This document shows, in pieces, positions 15,611-24,018 of a stretch of DNA of 37,471 nt (positions are counted from its first letter, which is position 1; every line of letters begins with the position of its first letter). A program made the translations under genes and the position numbers. The notes beneath the pieces are model-generated. The model was given only the letters and a program-made list of their open reading frames with translations. It had not been told where the DNA came from and did not search any database. Source of the stretch: Crenothrix polyspora (GTDB lineage Bacteria > Pseudomonadota > Gammaproteobacteria > Methylococcales > Methylomonadaceae); NCBI RefSeq assembly GCF_900163755.1, contig NZ_FUKI01000018.1, positions 1 through 37,471 of the forward strand, read 5' to 3'.

Positions 15611-17224
15611 TCAATTAACCAACATCCGTGCTAACGGATCATCTGCTGCAATGCGTTTTTCTTGGCTATTATCGCCAGTACACTGCTCAATAATCGTTAC
15701 AACTTGGCTGATTTGCTGGTTGTGCTCTAAGCCAACAGTATTAACAGCATCGGTGACTTCACTATCAATCAGGGTAATCGCCGTATCCAAACCTTTCTTT
15801 AGGCCATTCAGTACACTTGTTTCCAGTGATGGCTTCAATTGTCTTTGCATAAACCACGGTGCTAGCCAGCTGATAATTACCAGCAGTGAGCTGTGTACGG
15901 CAAAATCAACCCCCAGATATTCCACATCGGTCATATTGCTTTGGTAATAGCCCACAAACACCTGATACGCCACCCAGCTAATTGATAACAACGGCAGGAT
16001 AAATTCCAATACCCGCATCAGTTTTAAAAAACCACGTTGCAAGGCATTGCCAGGGTTTGCCAAGGCTTGTCTTGCTGCCAACTCACTTTGGGTTTGCACA
16101 ATTTTGGGGGCTTTTTCACGTACCAAGGCCAATTGATTTTTCAGTGGTGTGGCAGGCAAGCCCAGTTGATCAGTATTATGAATAAACTGGTCGAGCGCAT
16201 CGGTAAATCGCGCTTGTGCCCAATCATCCCATAACACCAGTTCGGTTTTTTCGGCTACCTTATTAACCGGATTACCGATTAAATTAGCCGCATGTTCGGC
16301 GTAATACGTAGCGAGTTTTTTAATGGGCCAATCGAAACCTTGTTGCAACAAGGTGGTGGTTTGCTGCCATTGCGTGTGCCACAGTGCAGGCGTTTGCTGA
16401 AAGGTTTTAGCCGTGCCCATCTGCTGAATGCTGTGTTGTAACTTAAGTTTTAACTCGTCTTTGCGTACTTGCATACTGCGTTGTTTGAGCTGCTTAACCG
16501 TATTGGTGTTGGCCAGTCCTGCAATGGTATTTTGCAAGGCATCAAACTCATCCGGCTGGCTGCTTTCTGCACAGATGGTTTTAAAAATAATTGGCGCAAC
16601 AAAACCGGCTTTACCTAATTGCTGCTTAAAATCTTCACATTGTTCACTTTGGCCGCGATCCCATTGATTGAGCACAAACAGCCAGGCGTGGCGACCGCCT
16701 TCGGCCAGTAACAAACGCCAGGCTTTTTCATCGCGGTAACGTTCTGGGCTAACTACATAAATCAGTACGTCGATATGCGGCAACCATTCTAATACCAGGT
16801 GTTTATTGCTAAGCTCGGTGCTGTCAAAGTCAGGCATATCAATCCAGATGATGTCTTTTTTGGATTGATCATCGTGCTGGGCGATTTTAATGCGCTCTAT
16901 CGGTAATTTTTCTGGTAGGTTATTAATGGTTACGCTGCTGTGATGGTAGAGGGTAACTTCACGCGAGGTGGGGCGCTCTACACCGGTTCTGGCCACGGCT
17001 CTGCCTGCCAGTCGATTTAATAGCGAGCTTTTACCTACGCCGGTACCGCCCATAAATGCCACAATCAATGGTCTGGCATTAGATTGATTAAATAACGAAT
17101 CCGGCGTTCTGCCGTCAAAATCGGACAATTGTTCGGCACACAAGCTGTTAATCCAGCCTGATGCACTGGCTTGTGCCGCCCATTGTTTGGTTTTTTCGAC
17201 TAAATCAGAGTAATCGTAAGCCAT
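15611..17224 (-). CDS. Membrane-associated GTPase, second of a tandem pair
   Basis: A 537 aa P-loop GTPase of the dynamin/Era-like superfamily. G1 is GGTGVGKS (residues 59-66). The Thr of G2 lies in ERPTSREVT. G3 is DMPDFDS (D in place of the usual G after DxP), and G4 is NQWD. After the G domain comes a long helical region, then two predicted transmembrane or hairpin segments at about 400-425 (FILPLLSISWVAYQVFV) and about 438-456 (SLLVIISWLAPWF), followed by an amphipathic tail. The gene overlaps the end of the upstream GTPase gene by 20 bp, with AAAAGAGAC as ribosome site. Helical stalk plus membrane segment suggests a membrane-acting GTPase. Exact family not recognised. Confidence 0.8.
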   Translation of the reverse strand: MAYDYSDLVEKTKQWAAQASASGWINSLCAEQLSDFDGRTPDSLFNQSNARPLIVAFMGGTGVGKSSLLNRLAGRAVARTGVERPTSREVTLYHHSSVTINNLPEKLPIERIKIAQHDDQSKKDIIWIDMPDFDSTELSNKHLVLEWLPHIDVLIYVVSPERYRDEKAWRLLLAEGGRHAWLFVLNQWDRGQSEQCEDFKQQLGKAGFVAPIIFKTICAESSQPDEFDALQNTIAGLANTNTVKQLKQRSMQVRKDELKLKLQHSIQQMGTAKTFQQTPALWHTQWQQTTTLLQQGFDWPIKKLATYYAEHAANLIGNPVNKVAEKTELVLWDDWAQARFTDALDQFIHNTDQLGLPATPLKNQLALVREKAPKIVQTQSELAARQALANPGNALQRGFLKLMRVLEFILPLLSISWVAYQVFVGYYQSNMTDVEYLGVDFAVHSSLLVIISWLAPWFMQRQLKPSLETSVLNGLKKGLDTAITLIDSEVTDAVNTVGLEHNQQISQVVTIIEQCTGDNSQEKRIAADDPLARMLVN

Positions 17225-18941
17225 GTCTCTTTTCTGTAAGATGTACTTCAGCCGCGTGCAGCTGGTTTAAAGAAATATTGAAATGATCAGGGGCGGATAA
17301 TTGCTCAGGTAAGGCCAGTAGCTTGTTGCGTAGCATATCCAGAAATAAACTTTGTTTAACAGTTGCCAGCTGGTTTTTCTTGAGTTCTGTTTCCAGTCGG
17401 CCCATATAACTGCCGATGGCGCTTTCTGCCATTAACGAAGTGACGGTTAGCATGGCGGGGGCAATGATTAAATCGTGCAAGCCAATACCCCCCGTGTGTA
17501 ACGCCAGTGCAATGACAGCGGCATCGGTGGTGACGCGGGTGGCGCGTAAACCGTTTAATACCATGGGCTGTTCTTGTAGTTTTGTATACAAACGGTTGGC
17601 GGTGGCTTCAATATCATCTTGAAAATTAACATGATAGCTTTGTGCGGCACTGGCAAATTGTTCTAACAGCGCTGGGCGCTGGGCGCGTAGTTGTACCGCG
17701 CATTCTTTCCACCACGTTGTTTGTTTACTTTGCTCGGTGCGCTGCAAAATTTTATCAGTCATTTGGATCAGCGTGTGTTCACAAATTTGGTTTAATACCG
17801 TCACTTCCTGGCTGGTATCGGCAATATGCAACTTTTTGCGTCCCATACGGAATAGTTTTTTAATCGGCCAGGTTATTATTTTACGGGTGGTTGCCAGTAT
17901 GCCGGCTAGACCTGGCACTTCCAGTAGGGTTAACAACTCGGCCATGGCCAGTTGAAACGTTTCGTAATGGTGCGGATGGTTGAGGAAATCACGCTGGTAG
18001 CTATCAACAGCCGCCACCAGGGTTTGATCCACCAAATCTTGCCAATCTTTTAAGGATTGATGTTCGGAAATAATCGGTTCTAGCCACGCAGGCCAGTATT
18101 TTTGTAATAGCTCGGTTTCAAAACGGTCGTGTTTTTTTAAGCTAACTTTGCTGGCCATTTGTTGCAGCAAGGTTTGCTGCGTGTCTGGCCATACCGGTAC
18201 ATTGTCTTTATGGTAATAGATTGGGACTACGTCGGGGAAGGCATCGGTACGGGCTTGTTGCCATTTTTGGCGCAACGAGTTAATCAATAAGTCTTCTGAG
18301 CCTTCGCTGAGTTTGTTTAAGCAGATAATGGTCGGTTGATGCAGATACTCCAGCGTGGACATTAAATCCCATACCGATTGGTCGGCGTATTTTTCTTTGC
18401 TGACCACCAGAATAACAATATCGGCGAGGGCAATCGTGCGAATCACGCCTTCGCGGTAATTGGCGGAATCGATCGAATCAAAGTCTGGGGTATCCCATAA
18501 CACGGCATTGGGTAAGTGCTTGGACAGGGCGGGGCTTTCTGCTAAAGAGTAGCAATCCAAACGATCTTTGTTTAACTGCCAATGCTGTAATTGCTGAAAA
18601 CGTCCGAAATAGCGTTGCAAGCCGGTACATGCGGTCAGTTTTACGCCATTACAAAAGCCGTGCGGGTGTACCGTGTAACCCGCAAGTGGGCTAACACCGG
18701 TTGCGTCTGTGTTCAGTAGGACATTGACCAGCGAACTTTTGCCGGCTTGTGTAGGACCCACCACCGATATTTGCAGGGGATTTTGCGGCGAGCTATCAAT
18801 TAATTCGCCTTTACGTATAAAAGCTTCCGCTAACAGCAACTGATCCATACGCTGCTGATAAATCGTTTTAGTTGACTCATCGCCAAGTCGCGTTATAACA
18901 GACTGGTAGCGCCCTTTTAATAATTGGATAAAGTCCAGCAT
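17205..18941 (-). CDS. Membrane-associated GTPase, first of a tandem pair
   Basis: A 578 aa GTPase related in layout to the one encoded immediately downstream. G1 is GPTQAGKS (62-69), a candidate G2 Thr is in PLAGYTVHP, G3 is DTPDFDS and G4 is probably NKLS, weaker than NKxD. A helical middle follows, with a hydrophobic stretch at about 475-515 (VIALALHTGGIGLHDLII ... MLTVTSLMAE) that could be a membrane hairpin, and a helical C-terminus. The overlap with the next gene implies coupled translation and equal dosage, as for two-subunit dynamin-like GTPases. It is divergent from the lipoprotein gene at 19064. Function unknown. Confidence 0.8.
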   Translation of the reverse strand: MLDFIQLLKGRYQSVITRLGDESTKTIYQQRMDQLLLAEAFIRKGELIDSSPQNPLQISVVGPTQAGKSSLVNVLLNTDATGVSPLAGYTVHPHGFCNGVKLTACTGLQRYFGRFQQLQHWQLNKDRLDCYSLAESPALSKHLPNAVLWDTPDFDSIDSANYREGVIRTIALADIVILVVSKEKYADQSVWDLMSTLEYLHQPTIICLNKLSEGSEDLLINSLRQKWQQARTDAFPDVVPIYYHKDNVPVWPDTQQTLLQQMASKVSLKKHDRFETELLQKYWPAWLEPIISEHQSLKDWQDLVDQTLVAAVDSYQRDFLNHPHHYETFQLAMAELLTLLEVPGLAGILATTRKIITWPIKKLFRMGRKKLHIADTSQEVTVLNQICEHTLIQMTDKILQRTEQSKQTTWWKECAVQLRAQRPALLEQFASAAQSYHVNFQDDIEATANRLYTKLQEQPMVLNGLRATRVTTDAAVIALALHTGGIGLHDLIIAPAMLTVTSLMAESAIGSYMGRLETELKKNQLATVKQSLFLDMLRNKLLALPEQLSAPDHFNISLNQLHAAEVHLTEKRHGLRLL

Positions 18942-19063
18942 AAAAAATTAGCTTAGGTTTATAATTGGCCACCATTCTACTTCGTTTGGTGGTTCGGCGT
19001 TACATTCAATTATAACTAACAATACCATAAGATGGACAGGTACATAACTTAGAGGTTAAATTT

Positions 19064-19495
19064 ATGAACAAACTACCCGCGTTATTGCTTATTTTAAGCT
19101 GTACTGCATTAATCGCTTGTGGAAAAGGTCAGGAAATCAGTGGCCATAGTATTAAAACAGCGTACAAATCGGTTAAAAGTATTAAAGAAAAATTGCCACC
19201 TGAAAATCGCATGGAATTTCAGGTGTCGTTTTGGACGATTCGTGATGCTAATAAAGATAATGAAGCTTTTTTAGATGCGGTTGATGGTAAATCACCACCT
19301 GAAATTGTGGCTACGGCTAAAGAAATTTATCAGCAACGCAAAGCCGCTGGTTTTCAGGCTTATGATAAATATTCTACCTGGGAAGAAATGATTTCCGAAT
19401 TTGGTAAGCAACGTTTAGGTCAGGATAAGCATAAAGGCAGTACAAAAACCGAGATAGGTGGTCAGGCTGATAACGTGTTGTATAAATTGCAATAA
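19064..19495 (+). CDS. Small putative lipoprotein
   Basis: A 143 aa protein with a type II signal (LLLILSCTALIAC, Cys about residue 19), so probably a membrane-anchored periplasmic lipoprotein. The mature part is helical and charged, with FQVSFWTIRDANKDNEAFLDAVDGKSPPEI then AKEIYQQRKA, resembling small lipoproteins annotated only as domains of unknown function (DUF6694-like, from memory). AGAGG is present about 10 bp before ATG 19064. It is transcribed away from the GTPase pair; a palindromic repeat follows its stop. Confidence 0.75.
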   Translation: MNKLPALLLILSCTALIACGKGQEISGHSIKTAYKSVKSIKEKLPPENRMEFQVSFWTIRDANKDNEAFLDAVDGKSPPEIVATAKEIYQQRKAAGFQAYDKYSTWEEMISEFGKQRLGQDKHKGSTKTEIGGQADNVLYKLQ

Positions 19496-19581
19496 GCTAT
19501 TTTAGTGGTATTCCTTTCCGTGCATTACCCCGTTAGTAAACGCACTGGTCGCTGTGTTTTTGCAGATGAGGATGATGTAGT

Positions 19582-19614
19582 AGACCTGTCAGGTTTTTAA
19601 AATCTGACAGGTCT
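19582..19614. repeat. Palindromic repeat, copy 2 (AGACCTGTCAGGTTTT / AAAATCTGACAGGTCT)
   Basis: Arms of 16 bp with a single mismatch flank one T. The core matches copy 1 at 12755-12779. Located 87 bp after the lipoprotein stop and 33 bp from the convergent MOSC gene end, it may also serve as a bidirectional terminator. Confidence 0.8.
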
Positions 19615-19646
19615 GTATTTTACACTGGTTTTACTGTCATTTTAAT

Positions 19647-20471
19647 TTAGAGCGGAGGTTGATTTTCACCCAACTGCTTAATAATTACCGTGTCACCCAC
19701 AGCTAATTCACCCGCTTGATCGTGCAGTGCATTTTGCCCAAAATACACTTTATTGTGCCACTTTCTAAGTCGATTCAGTGTTTGGAGTGGTTCTTTACCC
19801 GTTTTGGCTGTTACAGGATCAATCGTCGGCACGGAGCAACGTGAACACGGCTTGGGCAGTCTGAAATCAATATGGCCAATACGGATATTACGCCAACTGT
19901 CTTCGGCATATTCAGGACAACCTGCGATAACCAAATTAGGTCTAAATCGACTCATCGGAAAATTCAGCTGCATGGCGTTATTTAACGATACTAACGAATT
20001 TTCCGAGATAATCAAAAACGGAAAGCCATCCGCAAATGATACTTGATCGCGTGCATTGGCATACGCCGGATCAATAGGGCGCGGACTGGTGTCATTTTGA
20101 TAGACTAGGCGACAGTCGGTTGTTAAAAAATCACTAAACCATTGATCCGCTTCTGTGGATACGGCTTGTGCAACGCAAAAATCATTCCAAATATGTGCAG
20201 TTAAGGTTTGCTCAGAAATGGGATTCAATGACAAAGTAAGGTGTGACATACCGGGTGCAGATAACACTAATGTATCGTTAACGAGTGCCGTGTTGATTAA
20301 CGCCATGCGCGGTAAACTACGCTGACTGAGAAAATGACCGCTACTGTCAATGAGCATCCATTTTCGGTCATAAAGTAAGCCAGTTTTGCTAACTGGCCAG
20401 CGTGTAACCGTAATGCCTGCCAGTGATTTAACAGGGTATAAGGTGATGGTGCTTAGAGTATACGTTATCAT
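19647..20471 (-). CDS. MOSC domain protein (YcbX-like)
   Basis: Protein of 274 aa from the preferred start. It has the MOSC N-terminal beta-barrel (ITLYPVKSLAGITV ... GLLYDRKWMLID) and the MOSC domain with the key cysteine in PKPCSRCSVPTIDP, plus FADGFPFLIISENSL and RFRPNLVI. MOSC proteins bind molybdenum cofactor or sulfur; YcbX with a reductase reduces N-hydroxylated compounds such as base analogues. The ferredoxin domain found at the C-terminus of YcbX is absent. The open frame extends to a TTG at 20489, but the ATG at 20471 begins directly with the family sequence ITYTLSTITLYP; neither has a clear ribosome site. Confidence 0.88.
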   Translation of the reverse strand: MITYTLSTITLYPVKSLAGITVTRWPVSKTGLLYDRKWMLIDSSGHFLSQRSLPRMALINTALVNDTLVLSAPGMSHLTLSLNPISEQTLTAHIWNDFCVAQAVSTEADQWFSDFLTTDCRLVYQNDTSPRPIDPAYANARDQVSFADGFPFLIISENSLVSLNNAMQLNFPMSRFRPNLVIAGCPEYAEDSWRNIRIGHIDFRLPKPCSRCSVPTIDPVTAKTGKEPLQTLNRLRKWHNKVYFGQNALHDQAGELAVGDTVIIKQLGENQPPL

Positions 20472-20548
20472 GATGAAAGCAAGCGGCAATTAAAAACCGT
20501 ATAGGTAAGCACAAATTTGTTATTGATTAAAGCACTGAATACTGAAAG

Positions 20549-20965
20549 CTATCTGAAAATCAATTTTTTTTGTGTTTCCAGCAGGTAATCGCCCAAGCTA
20601 TTGCTGAGGCGATCAAATTTTATACCAAAGCGATAAGGTGGGCCTTCTGCTCTTCGCGCTACCTTGCCTTTACGCCTGAAGACATGATCGTTTTCAAACT
20701 TCAAAAAAATATTGATTTCTTGATTGACGCGTAGCTTTTTATCGGTTGCAATCAGTAAACCTTTGCTGCTAATGTCCAGCAATTCAACAACAAATTCTTT
20801 ATTAAAGACAAAGCCAAAACTGAATAAACTAATTGTACACACGCCCACAGCGATGTCTTCTCGAACATAGCGCACGCCAATACGAGAATTCTCTCTTGAA
20901 AAAGACCGAGGTTCAATAACAAAGTTGTCGGTGGCATTGCTGTAAAGCTTTTTAAAGTCGGCCAT
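20549..20965 (-). CDS. PilZ domain protein, c-di-GMP effector
   Basis: A 138 aa single-domain PilZ protein. Both c-di-GMP motifs are complete: RxxxR as R28-I-G-V-R32 and DxSxxG as D64-I-S-S-K-G69, followed by a beta-barrel with KVARRAEGPPYRFGIKFDRL. It is therefore probably able to bind c-di-GMP. It lies beside the MOSC gene on the same strand (77 bp apart) and divergent from the PQQ-associated ABC operon. No cyclase or phosphodiesterase is nearby, so the output is unknown. Confidence 0.9.
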   Translation of the reverse strand: MADFKKLYSNATDNFVIEPRSFSRENSRIGVRYVREDIAVGVCTISLFSFGFVFNKEFVVELLDISSKGLLIATDKKLRVNQEINIFLKFENDHVFRRKGKVARRAEGPPYRFGIKFDRLSNSLGDYLLETQKKLIFR

Positions 20966-21122
20966 GAAATTATCTATGGGGTAGTGTCCAAGTTAAGCCG
21001 CATTAAGTATTAACCTTAAATCAATAAAATTCAATGCTAGATTGACTTTATGATGATTGAGCGCAACAAAAGATGCTTGAATCCGTTAAAATTAAAGGCT
21101 TCTGATTCCTCAAGGGTAGACT

Positions 21123-22325
21123 ATGATTCGATCAATGCGGGCTTATTTTTGGGTGCTGATAAAAATAATTATTATCGGTCAGTTACTTAATGCCAGTTTG
21201 GCCGTTGCCAAAGGCAATAAGCAAGTGATCAATATTGCTTATTTAACCCAGCAACTCACACCACCGCCGACTTTATCCAATCTTGATCCGTTTATCGACA
21301 ATAAAGGTGAGCCTGGCGCAGAGTTGGCCATAAAAGATAACGATACAACCGGCCAATTTACTCAGCAGTCTTTTGTACTTAAAAAATTTGTTGTGCCGGT
21401 TGATGGTAATGTTGTCGACACCTACAGCAAAGCCATTGCGGGTAAGTTTGATTTTGTGGTGCTTAATTTATCTGCTGCACAGTTGTTGGCCATTGCTGAT
21501 TTACCGGTCGCCAAACAAACGGTTTTGTTTGATGTGACAACGTCCGATGACAGTTTGCGTAACGAGCAATGTCGAAACCAAGTTCTACATATATTGCCTA
21601 GCCGCGCCATGCGTGCTGATGCATTGGCGCAATACATGATGAAAAAACGCTGGAAGCAGTGGTTTTTGGTGGTAGGGACAACCGAAGAAGACCGTTTGTA
21701 CGCTGCCGCCATCAAACGCGCCGCCAAACGCTTTGGCATGGAGATTGTCGCCGAAAAAACCTGGGAACATACCTACGATAGCCGCCGTACTGAGCAATCC
21801 GATGTTGCGGTGTTTACCCAGGTTGATGACTACGATGTGCTGGTGGTTGCCGATGAACAGGCTCAATTTGGTGAATATCTGGCGTACCGTACCTGGAATG
21901 CCAGGCCAGTTATTGGTACGCAAGGTTTGATTGCTACGGCCTGGCATAAAACCCATGAACAATGGGGCGCAGTGCAAATCCAAAACCGTTTTAAAGAAGC
22001 TGCTGGCCGTTGGATGGAAGAGCAAGATTATGCCGCATACTTGGCAGTACGGGCGCTAGGTGAGGCGGCAACCCGCACCAAATCCAATACTCTGAAAGAC
22101 ATAAAAGCTTATTTGCTGAGTGATGCGTTCGCTTTGCAAGGCTATAAAGGCGTGCCGCTGTCGTTCCGATCCTGGGATGGCCAATTGCGCCAGCCGGTGT
22201 TATTGGCCGCGCCAAAGTCAATGGTGTCTGTTGCGCCACTGGAAGGCTTTTTGCACCCCAAGACCGAATTGGATACGCTGGGTTATGACCAACCCGAAAC
22301 CTTATGTAAACGGAGTGCTGAATAA
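21123..22325 (+). CDS. PQQ-alcohol-oxidation-associated ABC substrate-binding protein
   Basis: Periplasmic binding protein-like component (400 aa) of the ABC system seen with PQQ-dependent alcohol dehydrogenases (TIGR03863-type, from memory). It has an N-terminal signal (LIKIIIIGQLLNASLAVAKG), then a type I periplasmic binding fold with INIAYLTQQLTPPP, and MRADALAQYMMKKRWKQWFL typical of this group. AAGGGTAG precedes ATG 21123. Its end overlaps the next gene by 1 bp (TAATG), and all four genes of the operon are coupled. The ligand is not known. No PQQ dehydrogenase or pqq gene lies in the window. Confidence 0.88.
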   Translation: MIRSMRAYFWVLIKIIIIGQLLNASLAVAKGNKQVINIAYLTQQLTPPPTLSNLDPFIDNKGEPGAELAIKDNDTTGQFTQQSFVLKKFVVPVDGNVVDTYSKAIAGKFDFVVLNLSAAQLLAIADLPVAKQTVLFDVTTSDDSLRNEQCRNQVLHILPSRAMRADALAQYMMKKRWKQWFLVVGTTEEDRLYAAAIKRAAKRFGMEIVAEKTWEHTYDSRRTEQSDVAVFTQVDDYDVLVVADEQAQFGEYLAYRTWNARPVIGTQGLIATAWHKTHEQWGAVQIQNRFKEAAGRWMEEQDYAAYLAVRALGEAATRTKSNTLKDIKAYLLSDAFALQGYKGVPLSFRSWDGQLRQPVLLAAPKSMVSVAPLEGFLHPKTELDTLGYDQPETLCKRSAE

Positions 22326-23287
22326 TGAAACCCTGTGTGTTAAAAATTGCATTGCTAACGCTGCTAAGCGGCGCAGCTTACGCCGAAAGCGTGTTGGTCA
22401 CTTTGGAGAAAGACAATGCTTTAGCCATTGTTGAACCCATTGAAGGCAAGTTAATCAAGACGCTACCAGTGGGGATGAAACCGCGTGGCCTGGCGTTAAG
22501 CCCCGATGGTAAGTTGTTGTATATTGCCACCAGCGACGAAAACACTATTAAAATATTCGATGCCGAAACCTTTAAGGAGCTGGGCAAGTTGCCATCGGGT
22601 GACGATCCTGAAACCTTTGCGCTCAGCCCCAAAGGCGACCGCATGTATGTCTCCAACGAAGATGATGCGTTGGTGACGGTGATTGACATCGCCAAGAAAA
22701 AAGCCATCAAGCAGATTAAGGTCGGCGTAGAGCCGGAAGGCATTACCGTCAGCTCGAATAACAAATGGGTGATTAGTGCCTCGGAAACCACCAATATGGT
22801 GCATTGGATTGATGTAAAAACCAACGCAATTGTCGATAACACCTTGGTGGATGCCAGGCCGCGCGCGGTGATGTTTACTGGCGACAGCCAGCAATTGTGG
22901 GTCAGTTCAGAAATGGCCGGTAGCGTAACAATTATTGATGCTAACACCAGGCAAATCATTAAAAACATTAAGTTTGCCGTACAAGGCGTAACGCCGGAAA
23001 AAATCCAGCCAGTCGGCGTGCTGATCGATAAAGACCGCAAGCGGGCTTACGTGGCATTAGGCCCTGCCAATCGCGTTGCCGTGGTCAATGCGCAAACGTT
23101 TGAAGTCGAAAAGTATTTGCTGGTCGGGCAACGGGTGTGGAATCTGGCATTTTCAGCGGATCAAAAGCGTTTGTATACTACCAACGGGCTCAGTAATGAC
23201 ATGTCTATTATTGACTTGGACAGCCAGACGGTGACCAAATCTATTGGCGTAGGCACGTACCCTTGGGGGGTTGCGGTAAAGCCATGA
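22325..23287 (+). CDS. Periplasmic YVTN-type beta-propeller protein, PQQ ABC-associated
   Basis: A 320 aa protein with a Sec signal (LLTLLSGAAYA) and about seven YVTN-like propeller repeats, such as GMKPRGLALSPDGKLLYIAT, DDPETFALSPKGDRMYVSNE and GVEPEGITVSSNNKWVISAS. This is the beta-propeller partner conserved with the PQQ-associated ABC genes (TIGR03866-type, from memory). Repeat spacing is regular at about 42 residues. It starts 1 bp before the previous stop and overlaps the ATPase gene by 4 bp. A role as periplasmic scaffold or sensor is inference. Confidence 0.88.
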   Translation: MKPCVLKIALLTLLSGAAYAESVLVTLEKDNALAIVEPIEGKLIKTLPVGMKPRGLALSPDGKLLYIATSDENTIKIFDAETFKELGKLPSGDDPETFALSPKGDRMYVSNEDDALVTVIDIAKKKAIKQIKVGVEPEGITVSSNNKWVISASETTNMVHWIDVKTNAIVDNTLVDARPRAVMFTGDSQQLWVSSEMAGSVTIIDANTRQIIKNIKFAVQGVTPEKIQPVGVLIDKDRKRAYVALGPANRVAVVNAQTFEVEKYLLVGQRVWNLAFSADQKRLYTTNGLSNDMSIIDLDSQTVTKSIGVGTYPWGVAVKP

Positions 23288-24018
23288 GTGCGACCAATAC
23301 CTTGTTAATAGAAGCGCTGAGCTTTGCTTACGGTGATAAAAAAGCCTTGAATAATGTCAGCTTTGCCATACGGCCTGGGGAATGTATGGTGTTGTTAGGA
23401 CCTAATGGCGCAGGAAAATCCACCTTGTTTTCGCTGATTACCCGTTTGTATGATACCCGCCAAGGCCGCATTGAGTTATGCGGTTTTGATATTAAAAAAC
23501 ACACCCGCCATGCGCTGGCAAAGCTCGGTGTGGTGTTTCAGCAAACCACGCTGGACATGGATTTAACCGTGTTGCAAAATCTGCGCTACCACACGGCGTT
23601 GCATGGGCTAGGGCGATCAGTGGCCAATCAGCGTATACAGCAGGAGCTGGAACGCTTGAATATGTATGAGCGCCGTCATGAAAAAGTTCGTCAGCTTAAT
23701 GGTGGTCATCGGCGGCGGGTGGAGATTGCTAGGTCGTTATTGCACAAACCGGCATTATTATTACTGGATGAGCCGACGGTGGGCTTGGATGTACCCAGTC
23801 GCCACGCGCTGGTGGAGTACGTGCATCAATTGGTGTGCGAGGAGCAATTGTCTGTGCTATGGGCCAGCCATTTAATTGATGAGATTTACCCTGAGGATCA
23901 TGTCATCGTGTTGCACAAAGGCCAGATTAGAGCGAAAGGTTCGGTGGCTGACGTATTAGCACTCACCCAAACCAGCCAAATCAAAGACGCATTTACCAAA
24001 CTGACGGAGGCCGCATGA
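23284..24018 (+). CDS. ABC transporter ATP-binding protein, PQQ alcohol-oxidation-associated
   Basis: Cytoplasmic ATPase of 244 aa from ATG 23284, which overlaps the upstream stop as ATGA; the frame stays open to a TTG at 23263, which is less likely. Walker A is GPNGAGKST (39-47), Walker B is LLLLDEPTVGLD, and the switch His is in WASHLIDE. The signature is LNGGHRRR rather than LSGGQ; I recall this as typical of the PQQ-associated subfamily (TIGR03864), so it is not damage. It works with the permease encoded next, overlapping by 4 bp. Confidence 0.92.
   Translation: MSATNTLLIEALSFAYGDKKALNNVSFAIRPGECMVLLGPNGAGKSTLFSLITRLYDTRQGRIELCGFDIKKHTRHALAKLGVVFQQTTLDMDLTVLQNLRYHTALHGLGRSVANQRIQQELERLNMYERRHEKVRQLNGGHRRRVEIARSLLHKPALLLLDEPTVGLDVPSRHALVEYVHQLVCEEQLSVLWASHLIDEIYPEDHVIVLHKGQIRAKGSVADVLALTQTSQIKDAFTKLTEAA

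Noticed and set aside
22378-23040. 220-residue antisense frame over the beta-propeller gene
   Set aside because: Long only because repeated propeller codons avoid stops on the other strand; no domain, no ribosome site.
23691-23718. LNGGHRRR in the ABC ATPase as a damaged signature motif
   Set aside because: Recalled as characteristic of the PQQ-associated ATPase subfamily; Walker A, Walker B and the switch His are intact.
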